The translations under genes and the position numbers were made by a program. Of a stretch of 64,000 bases of DNA, positions 58,361 through 64,000 are shown in pieces. The notes below the pieces were generated by a model. The model was not told where the DNA came from. It was given only the letters and a program-made list of their open reading frames with translations, and made no database searches. Numbering within the stretch: position 1 is the first letter of the stretch; every line of letters starts with the position of its first letter. This DNA comes from Pelagomonas calceolata (lineage: Eukaryota > Sar > Pelagophyceae > Pelagomonadales > Pelagomonadaceae): positions 1,550,001 to 1,614,000 of the forward strand of contig CAKKNE010000006.1 in assembly GCA_918797485.1 (NCBI GenBank), in the 5' to 3' direction.

Positions 58361-59029
58361 TCACCGCGCGGCCGCGGGGACGTGTCGCGCGACGATGACG
58401 GCGAGTACAACGAGCACGATGAGGAGGAGCAGGAAGCACAGGAAATAGGCGCAGCACCGGTGCTTCTGCACGCGGCGCCGGACGGCTCTCTCCAGCTGAC
58501 GGTGCCCGCTCGTCGTCCGGTCGTGCGAGCGCGACACGAGGTCCTCGATCTCGTCGACGTCCTCCTGCTGCGCGCCGACGAGCGAGGCGATGTCGCGGTA
58601 GATCATGTTCACGGTCGAGACCTGGGCCGCGAGGCGCTCGATCTCCTCGGCGCGCTCGCGCTCGAGCTGCGCCGAGTACGCGTCCTCGGCGTCGATCTGC
58701 AGCTGGACCTGGCGGGGGCCGGCCGCGCCCGCCGCGCCGGGCGGGGCCCCTTCGCCGGGCGGGGCGTCGGCGCGCTCGAGGCGCTCGAGGGCCCGCAGCG
58801 CCGCCCGTAGGTCGCGCCGGGCCTGCTCGTCCAGCGCGTCCGGGGCCGCGGCCGCCCGGTCCGCCAGGGCGCGCGCGGCCGCGACCGCGTCGGCCCGCGC
58901 CGCGGCCGGAGCGCCCGTCGCCGCGGCCACCGCGCGCCGCAGGTCGTCTATCAGCTGCGGCGCGTCGTCGTCGTCGGGTTTAGTACTCGGCAAAAGGCTC
59001 CTGCCCTGTTCGGCGGCGTCCCACTCCAT
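58361..59029 (-). CDS. Qa-SNARE (syntaxin 7/12/PEP12-like)
   Basis: 222 residues. The N-terminal half is Ala-rich and helical, as in the Habc bundle of syntaxins. The SNARE motif (about 135-195) reads AQLERERAEEIERLAAQVSTVNMIYRDIASLVGAQQEDVDEIED, in which the Q of LVGAQQ takes the zero-layer position. The tail-anchor helix is YFLCFLLLLIVLVVLAVIVA. The block from ERERxxEIExLxxQVxxxNxIxRDIAxLV is most like the endosomal/vacuolar class (syntaxin 7, Pep12). It acts in fusion at endosomes or the vacuole. Assignment to a particular Qa type is tentative. Confidence 0.8.
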   Translation of the reverse strand: MEWDAAEQGRSLLPSTKPDDDDAPQLIDDLRRAVAAATGAPAAARADAVAAARALADRAAAAPDALDEQARRDLRAALRALERLERADAPPGEGAPPGAAGAAGPRQVQLQIDAEDAYSAQLERERAEEIERLAAQVSTVNMIYRDIASLVGAQQEDVDEIEDLVSRSHDRTTSGHRQLERAVRRRVQKHRCCAYFLCFLLLLIVLVVLAVIVARHVPAAAR

Positions 59030-59450
59030 TTTGCCCGACTAGCTTAGTGATCTTCTATCTGTTTGTACCTTAGGTGATTCTTGTAAAATATTTTTTTTGT
59101 TGCAAAAAAAGGTGGTCAGGCCGCTCCACAGAGCGGCTAACCCTATGCGCCTGGGCTAGCTGCGAGACCAAGACGCCCGGCGCGGCAGCGGCGCAGCGTC
59201 TAAGCAATCGGAGGAAGCGTAAGTTCCAAAACCCGCCACTCGGCTAGGACAGCAAGGACCTCGGCCCCCGGCAGGACGGGATTGCGCTTTAAGTAGCCTC
59301 ATTCGAGCATAAGGATAATCAGTTATTGGTCGATCACCCAAAAAGACGCTTGTCAATATCCATTTAGACACTTTACGAGCTCCTGTATACGGCTTGCCCG
59401 CACCCGCCGGCGGGGCAGATGACAAAAAAAGTTGGTGCGAGACTAGAACG
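59030..59450. other. Divergent spacer with hairpin
   Basis: 421 bp. Contains a perfect hairpin GCCGCTC-CACA-GAGCGGC at 59120-59137 and T/A runs (ATTTTTTTTGTTGCAAAAAAA near 59090-59110). No gene. The hairpin could be chance or part of an upstream UTR. Confidence 0.45.
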
Positions 59451-60162
59451 ATGGCGAATCGAAGACACGTTGCCGCGCTGCTCGTCCATTTCGCCCTCTG
59501 TTACGCGGGATGGGCGTCGGGCAAGGCGCCAGGCCTCCGCGCCACAGACGACGCGATACGAGAGACAACGATAGGCACCGTGTTGCTGGCGGTTCTGCTT
59601 TGCGCGATAGCCCATCGCTCCTACGTTGGCATCCTGGCGATCGGCTGCACGCTCTTCAAGCATCTCGCCTGGGTCCTCTTGCACACGGACGTTGGCATAA
59701 CAGACACGCACATCTTCTGGGGCACCCTAGTGCTCCCGCTCGTCGGCGCGTTCCGCCCAGCGTCATCCCGGGCCACAATGGCGTTTGGCTTCGAACTCAG
59801 ATGTATTGCCGCATAGGTACCATAGATGTCCCTATATTCTATTCGCCGGCGTCTATTCTTTCGGCACGAAGGTGATTGATAAGAACCACCACGCCGTCAA
59901 GGAGGTGATCCGGACGGGCCGACCGTGCTGCACGCGTGCCGAGTTCGAAGCGGCGAAGCTCGTCATATGCGTCGGTGTGTACCTCTCCGTCGTCCTCGCC
60001 TACGTTTTTTCTTTGCGCGTCCGGCGCGGCCCGCTCGTGGTCACGTGGGCCTGCGGCGGCGCCTGCGGGCATCTCCACCCGCGGCGTGCGAGGTATAGGC
60101 CCGTCGCCTACGAGTCCGACGAGGAAGGGACTGCGTCCGCGGAGAAATCTAGGCCGATTTAG
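59451..60162 (+). CDS. Small multi-pass membrane protein, probably two exons
   Basis: The first open frame starts at ATG 59451 (MANRRHVAALLVHFALCY) and has hydrophobic helices (HVAALLVHFALCYAGWA, TTIGTVLLAVLLCAIAHR, GILAIGCTLFKHLAWVLL and WGTLVLPLVGAF), but it stops at 59816. A second frame to 60162 has another helix (LVICVGVYLSVVLAYVFSL). A GT at 59750 and AG at 59824-59825 would join them in frame (76-bp intron), reading ...LVLPLVGA then CPYILFAGVYSFGTKV. This is an inferred model; without it the first frame gives a 121-residue protein. Function unknown. Confidence 0.45.
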
Positions 60163-60476
60163 TAATAATAGGAGAAGGCCTCTAGAGGCTTGGTGTATGT
60201 CCTTTCCTTTAGGATATTCCTTCCTTAATTATTTATTTTTACAAGTATTTAATACTCAGGCTCAGGCTAGTTACGTCGCAGGGTCCCCGTACCCCTCCCG
60301 CTCCCCCCGGGCCCACCCGTCCGGCTGGACTAGGACGCAAGGGCTGAGTCGCAGGGACTCGCACGCCCCCCTCTTTGGGACGCCCCCCGTCAGGATGTGG
60401 AACTGGCCGTCTACTAGTATACCTATCCGCTAGCCCGAGGCTCCCTTATAAGTTGTAAGCAGAGCGTCTCTCGCGG
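60163..60476. other. Spacer with dispersed repeat
   Basis: 314 bp. Contains the second copy of the dispersed repeat (60256-60342). No gene recognised. Confidence 0.45.
60256..60342 (+). repeat. Dispersed repeat copy 2 (pairs with 28463-28534)
   Basis: CAGGCTCAGGCTAGTTACGT followed by CGCAGGGTCCCCGTACCCCT and CCCGCT, then an extra GC-rich stretch, then AGGACGCAAGGGCTGAG. The shared core and end match copy 1, which lacks the middle part. Confidence 0.7.
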
Positions 60477-61319
60477 ATGGCGTCGACACCCAGCCCCCTG
60501 AGTGACCCGCGGTACCGCGCCGGCGTTCGGCTGCGGCGCGGCGGCCGCTTCGAGGCCGCGGCCAATTTGTTAGCCGAGGTGCTGACCCTGGCCACCGAGG
60601 GCGCTCCCGACGAAAGGCAGCTCGACCCCGCGCTCGCGCCGCTCTACTACGAGTACGGCGTCGCGCTCGTGGGCGTCGCGCGCGAGGCCGCGGCGGCCGA
60701 GGAGGACGCCGAGGCCGCGCCGTCGCCGAAGCGGCGGCGCCTGGCCGGCGAGGCGGGCGGCGAGGAGGACGCCGACGCCGACGACGAGGAAAACGCGGAC
60801 GACGCGGCGGTCGCGTGGCAGCTCGTGGACCAGGCGCGGTGCCTCTTCCTCGAGGCGGGGGACCGCGCCGCGGCGGCGCGCTGCGCCGAGCAGCTCGCGG
60901 GCCTCGCCGTGGACCAGCGCAAGTGGGCCGACGCCGTCGCCGAGTTCTCGCTCGGCGTCGAGTTCTACGACGCGGCCGCAGATTTGGATATCGAGGACCG
61001 CGTGCACCACCTCAGCTGCGTCGCCGGCCTCGCCGCCGCGCTCGGCGCGCACTTCGCCGAATCGCCGGCCGCCGACGTCGCGGTCAACGTCGACGGGCGC
61101 CCCGAGGTCGTCGTGGCGGCGGCCGAGGTCGCCGACCGGTGCGCGGCGCACGCGCGCGACGCCGAGCGGGGCCTGAACGCGCTCCTCGGCGAGCTCGCGG
61201 CGGCGCGCGCGACGCTCGACGCCGCGCGGAAGCGCGACCTCTGCGCGCTCGCCGTAGAGGTGAGCCACGCCAAGGAGGTCGCCACCGGCCTCGCGGCGCC
61301 GGCGCCCGCGCCGGGGTGA
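60477..61319 (+). CDS. NASP: NASP/SHNi-TPR family histone chaperone
   Basis: 280 residues. The N-terminal helix pair GVRLRRGGRFEAAANLLAEVLTLA and LAPLYYEYGVALVGVAREAAA matches the first TPR-like repeat of NASP/Sim3/Hif1. An acidic loop follows (DADADDEENADDA, with the basic KRRR motif), as in this family. Then come AVAWQLVDQARCLFLEAGDRAAA, CAEQLAGLAVDQRKWADAVAEFSLGVEFY and a last helix set (DRCAAHARDAERGLNALLGELAAA). NASP binds and stores histone H3-H4 and delivers H1 or H3-H4 to chromatin. Shorter than animal NASP but close to fungal Hif1. The C-terminus is truncated-looking but ends cleanly in a stop. Confidence 0.8.
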   Translation: MASTPSPLSDPRYRAGVRLRRGGRFEAAANLLAEVLTLATEGAPDERQLDPALAPLYYEYGVALVGVAREAAAAEEDAEAAPSPKRRRLAGEAGGEEDADADDEENADDAAVAWQLVDQARCLFLEAGDRAAAARCAEQLAGLAVDQRKWADAVAEFSLGVEFYDAAADLDIEDRVHHLSCVAGLAAALGAHFAESPAADVAVNVDGRPEVVVAAAEVADRCAAHARDAERGLNALLGELAAARATLDAARKRDLCALAVEVSHAKEVATGLAAPAPAPG

Positions 61320-61729
61320 CGCCTCGTCCTTACCGTCGCTCGATACGTGAATTACTAATGTGTTCTAGCCATAAAGACTGTGACGCACAGCCTGGGCATG
61401 ACAAGCGACGGGGTAGATCTGATTTTCGGCATTTTTACATCCGAGTCAGATCGGATGCTCACGGGAACCCGTTCGCTTACAACCCAATGAAATATACTAG
61501 TAGACATCACCAGACTCCAGAATCGACCGCGACTTCAGGACCACTGCCGCAGCACTTTGCACGGATTTTTTGTCGTATTATATATGAGTTCGAGTAGAGA
61601 GTTCGAGTTCCGGCGTTTTTTACATCGTTAGGCGAACGGGGGTTTCCCCGGGCCCGTGAGCAGCGTCCGTTCTGATCATGATGTTAAAAAAACACCGCCG
61701 AACTTTAAACTCATGTAGTAGAAGCTTAC
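61320..61729. other. Convergent spacer
   Basis: 410 bp with short direct repeats (GAGTTCGAGTAGAGAGTTCGAG near 61588-61610) and an AT-rich stretch (CGTATTATATATGAG near 61573). No gene or RNA was recognised. Confidence 0.4.
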
Positions 61730-62329
61730 TCAGGCGAGCCACCCGCCCCGCGGCACGGTCCGCGTGACGGGCTTGGAGTTAATGACGCCCTTCGGATCGG
61801 GCCTCGGGAGGGGACTGCGCAGCGCGTAGGCGCCCTCGACTCGCCAACCGTACATGGCGCCGCGTCCGTTCCAGTCGTATTCCGACCCGGCCGGAATGCG
61901 GTGCTTATCTTCGTCCGCGCGCCACTGTGCAAGCGACGTGTAGCGCACCGACTCGCTCGAAAATTTAATACAGCCGGTGATGTGCGCCCGCTGGCCCCGC
62001 TGCCGCTTTTTGCCCGGCGTCTCGACAACCCAGAACCACTCATTAGCAAAGCATTTTTGTTTGTCGATGTCATAAGTTCGCGTTTCGATCACTTTTGAGC
62101 CGTCGAGCAGCATCGGCGCCCAGGGGCGCTGCACGTTCAGCCCCCGCAGCGTAGCCCGGGTCGGCCGCAGCTGTACGTCGCCGCGAGTCCACGACGGCGG
62201 GCCCGCGGCGGTGGCTTTGCTCTTCTTCGATGGCGGTCCTTTGCCGCGCTTGCGAGTTGTTTGCTGTGGGAGCGCGGGGGGCTGTGATTGCTCAAGCGAT
62301 GCCTTGATTGCAAGGCGGAGACTAGCCAT
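61730..62329 (-). CDS. ASCH/PUA-like domain protein
   Basis: 199 residues from the ATG ending at 62329 (MASLRLAIKASLEQSQPPALPQQ); a longer frame opens at 62539. The first 70 residues are disordered and basic (TTRKRGKGPPSKKSKATAAG). Residues 80-185 match the ASCH fold: LNVQRPWAPMLLDGSKVIETRTYDI (G-x-K-x-x-E-x-R motif), WFWVVETPG, HITGCIKFSSESVRYTSLAQW and AMYGWRVEGAYAL. ASCH domains bind RNA or act as nucleic-acid-modification readers. The basic, likely nuclear, N-terminus fits that. The target is unknown. Confidence 0.75.
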   Translation of the reverse strand: MASLRLAIKASLEQSQPPALPQQTTRKRGKGPPSKKSKATAAGPPSWTRGDVQLRPTRATLRGLNVQRPWAPMLLDGSKVIETRTYDIDKQKCFANEWFWVVETPGKKRQRGQRAHITGCIKFSSESVRYTSLAQWRADEDKHRIPAGSEYDWNGRGAMYGWRVEGAYALRSPLPRPDPKGVINSKPVTRTVPRGGWLA

Positions 62330-62607
62330 AATATGTGCTGCGTGCGCGATGTGAGATAAGGGGGCGATCAAGCAGGCGAATCCACAGGCGAATCCACAGC
62401 AAGTTGTGTTGTAAGTACCGTAGGTACCACCATGTATCCTTTTTTTATATATCTGTCTTACCAAAGGCGGCGGTGGTGCGAACAGAACGCGCTCGTACCC
62501 GGGGCAGCGCCGGCGGAGGAGTTCCTCGTGGTAGCCCACAGCGCGCCCTTACGTTTACCGCGGCAGCAAGGGTGGTAAGCAAAGAACACAGCGAAGTCCT
62601 GTCGACG
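62330..62607. promoter_or_regulatory. Divergent promoter region
   Basis: 278 bp between ASCH (-) and the LRR gene (+). Has a 12-bp direct repeat CAGGCGAATCCA at 62373-62396 and the GTACCGTAGGTACC stretch (62415-62428) that resembles the 58205 array. Confidence 0.5.
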
Positions 62608-63858
62608 ATGGAGGCGACGCTGCTCCCGCCGGCGGGCAAAGCCGCCGACCCCTACGCGTGCATCGGCACGAAGAACGCCAAGCACGTCCAGAACTGCCTC
62701 GAGCTGTACATGAACGACCGGGGCATCGACTACCTCCCCGAGGGCGTCTTCGAGCGCTTCATCGACCTGAAGTATCTGTGGCTCATGCGCAACAACCTCG
62801 CCAAGCTGGAAAATTTAGACGAGAACTTTCGCCTGCACTGCCTCTATCTCTCCAAGAATCGCCTCACGACCTTCGTCGACTCGTCGCTCGCGAAACTCAA
62901 GAACCTCGAGGAGCTCCACGCGAGCGACAACCAGCTGACGGACCTGCACGAGCACATCGAGGTGCTGAAGAAGTTGCGTCGTTTGAAACGCCTCGACCTC
63001 AAGGGCAACCCGCTGGCCCACGAGACGAAGTACCGGCTGCACGTGATCAAGCACATGCCCTGGCTGGAGGAGCTCGACCTGGTGACGGTGACGGACGCCG
63101 AGCGCGCCAAGGCGCGGCGCGTGACGCGGCCGACGTTCGACGCGACGCAGCCGCCGCCCCCGCAACTCACGGAAGAGGAGCGGCGCGCCGCGGCCGAGCG
63201 CGAGCGCGAGCGCGCGGAGAAGGCCGAAAGGCGGGCGGCCCGCGCGCTCGCGCCGATCAAGCGCCGCGTGCTCGAGAAGCGGATCCTGCTGCGACCGCAC
63301 TGGGCCGAGGACGATCGAAGGAAGCGCGGGCTTATCAATCGGGCCAAGTTCGAGCAAGTCCTCCGCATCTACGCGCTGTGGCCCGAGCGGGACCGGGACG
63401 TCAAGGCCCTCGTGGCGACCTATGCGGCCGGCGACGACGACATGGAATACGTGCGGTTCTGCAAGGACGTCGAGCCGCGCGGCCACCGGGGCCGCGACCC
63501 CTACATCCGGGAGCTGCTCGAGGCGGAGGCGAACGCGAGGCCGTGCCCCGAGGTCTCGGTGTGCATGCGCATGGCGCTGAACAAGGCCGCCAAGATTCGG
63601 CGGCGCCGCGCGGAGGCCGAGGAGGCGGCGAAGCTGGCGCTCCTGGGGCAGGGCCCGGCCGTCGCGGCGACCGAGCCCGGCGCGCCAGTGCGGGGGACGG
63701 CGCGGCCGCCCTGCGACGTCTTCACGCAGTTCGTCTACCCCGAGGCGGCCGGCGCGCAGCCCGTGACCAACACGCAGCAGTACTCCGACGGGCGCGAGGG
63801 GTTTTCTCGGAGGGGGCGGCCGCCGCCCGTCCCGTCGACCCGGACAATAACTCTCTAA
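62608..63858 (+). CDS. Leucine-rich-repeat protein, LRRC72-like (cilium-associated type)
   Basis: 416 residues from ATG 62608 (MEATLLPPAGKAADPYACIG). About six LRRs occur (LELYMNDRGIDYLPEGVF, LKYLWLMRNNLAKLENL, LHCLYLSKNRLTTFVDS, LEELHASDNQLTDLHEH, LKRLDLKGNPLAHETKYR) with the capping phrase KYRLHVIKHMPWLEELDLVTVTDAERAKA, which follows LRRC72 and related axonemal LRR proteins closely. A coiled-coil, Arg/Ala/Glu-rich region and a C-terminal TQFVYPEAAGAQP tail come after it. Such proteins attach to axonemal structures of flagella. Its presence suggests that the organism or its ancestor makes flagella. The start at 62335 would include repeat-like DNA and is rejected. Confidence 0.75.
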   Translation: MEATLLPPAGKAADPYACIGTKNAKHVQNCLELYMNDRGIDYLPEGVFERFIDLKYLWLMRNNLAKLENLDENFRLHCLYLSKNRLTTFVDSSLAKLKNLEELHASDNQLTDLHEHIEVLKKLRRLKRLDLKGNPLAHETKYRLHVIKHMPWLEELDLVTVTDAERAKARRVTRPTFDATQPPPPQLTEEERRAAAERERERAEKAERRAARALAPIKRRVLEKRILLRPHWAEDDRRKRGLINRAKFEQVLRIYALWPERDRDVKALVATYAAGDDDMEYVRFCKDVEPRGHRGRDPYIRELLEAEANARPCPEVSVCMRMALNKAAKIRRRRAEAEEAAKLALLGQGPAVAATEPGAPVRGTARPPCDVFTQFVYPEAAGAQPVTNTQQYSDGREGFSRRGRPPPVPSTRTITL

Positions 63859-64000
63859 ATAGACTGTTCGGTCACGCAGTCCCCGCGGCGGGTCGTGGCT
63901 AGGCGGCCTCGCTCTAAGAAAAGCAGACTAATATCTAAGACTAATAGATAAAGTTCGCGGTGGAGGCAAGTCAGGTAGCGCACCGTAAACTTGAAGGGCG
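63859..64000. other. End of window
   Basis: 142 bp after the LRR gene; nothing recognised apart from AT-rich AAGACTAATAGATAAAG near 63936. Confidence 0.4.

Overview
This is eukaryotic nuclear DNA from a compact, very GC-rich, intron-poor genome. It most likely comes from a photosynthetic stramenopile of the pelagophyte type (Aureococcus or a relative). That placement is inferred from gene content and style, not from a database match. The clues are a thylakoid-lumen cyclophilin (CYP38 type), a pyruvate kinase with a targeting presequence, an N-terminally anchored UDP-glucuronate decarboxylase, EGF- and receptor-like surface proteins of stramenopile style, a cilium-type LRR protein, and long intronless frames on both strands. 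About 37 protein genes are supported. No rRNA, tRNA, CRISPR, virus-like or retroelement sequence was recognised.

Layout. 0-6 kb: the 3' part of a J-domain/enoyl-reductase/esterase-like fusion gene, a three-KH RNA-binding protein and a receptor-like membrane protein with one frame break. 6-16 kb: small membrane, ankyrin and low-complexity proteins, an EGF-repeat secreted protein, an aromatic amino-acid permease homologue, and a secreted protein with a VHL-beta-like domain. 16-25 kb: a 1379-residue surface protein, clathrin light chain, a NodU-type carbamoyltransferase with a PqqD-like tail, and an ankyrin protein. 25-39 kb: conserved housekeeping genes (RCC1-repeat protein, FKBP8-like protein, pyruvate kinase, UXS, CYP38, Prp43/DHX15 helicase, VIP1/PPIP5K). 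39-44 kb: two low-complexity proteins and two membrane proteins. 45-56 kb: a block of surface or secretory proteins, comprising a tyrosinase fused to FG-GAP repeats, a Patched/Dispatched-like RND protein, a type I membrane protein and a GPI-anchored-looking propeller protein. 56-64 kb: an organellar membrane protein, a Qa-SNARE, a small membrane protein, a NASP/SHNi-TPR histone chaperone, an ASCH-domain protein and an LRRC72-like protein.

How they fit together. There is no operon or single pathway; the genes are independent, often divergent or convergent and very close. Some convergent stop codons lie 2 to 12 bp apart, so 3' untranslated regions must overlap. Functional themes are membrane traffic (clathrin light chain, syntaxin), inositol pyrophosphate signalling (VIP1), RNA metabolism (KH protein, Prp43), plastid and central carbon metabolism, and a rich set of extracellular proteins.

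Most unusual observations: (1) three tandem SH3 domains inserted in the cytosolic TM4-TM5 loop of the sterol-sensing module of an RND protein; (2) an enoyl-thioester reductase fused to an acyl-protein-thioesterase-like domain whose nucleophilic serine is alanine; (3) tyrosinase fused to an FG-GAP stalk and membrane anchor; (4) a carbamoyltransferase with a PqqD-like tail; (5) a VHL-beta-like fold in a secreted protein; (6) an intact-looking non-autonomous DNA transposon with 8-bp target duplication beside the helicase stop codon; (7) a recurrent CTAGTG-YCTTAC...GCTAGC-type motif upstream of at least five genes.
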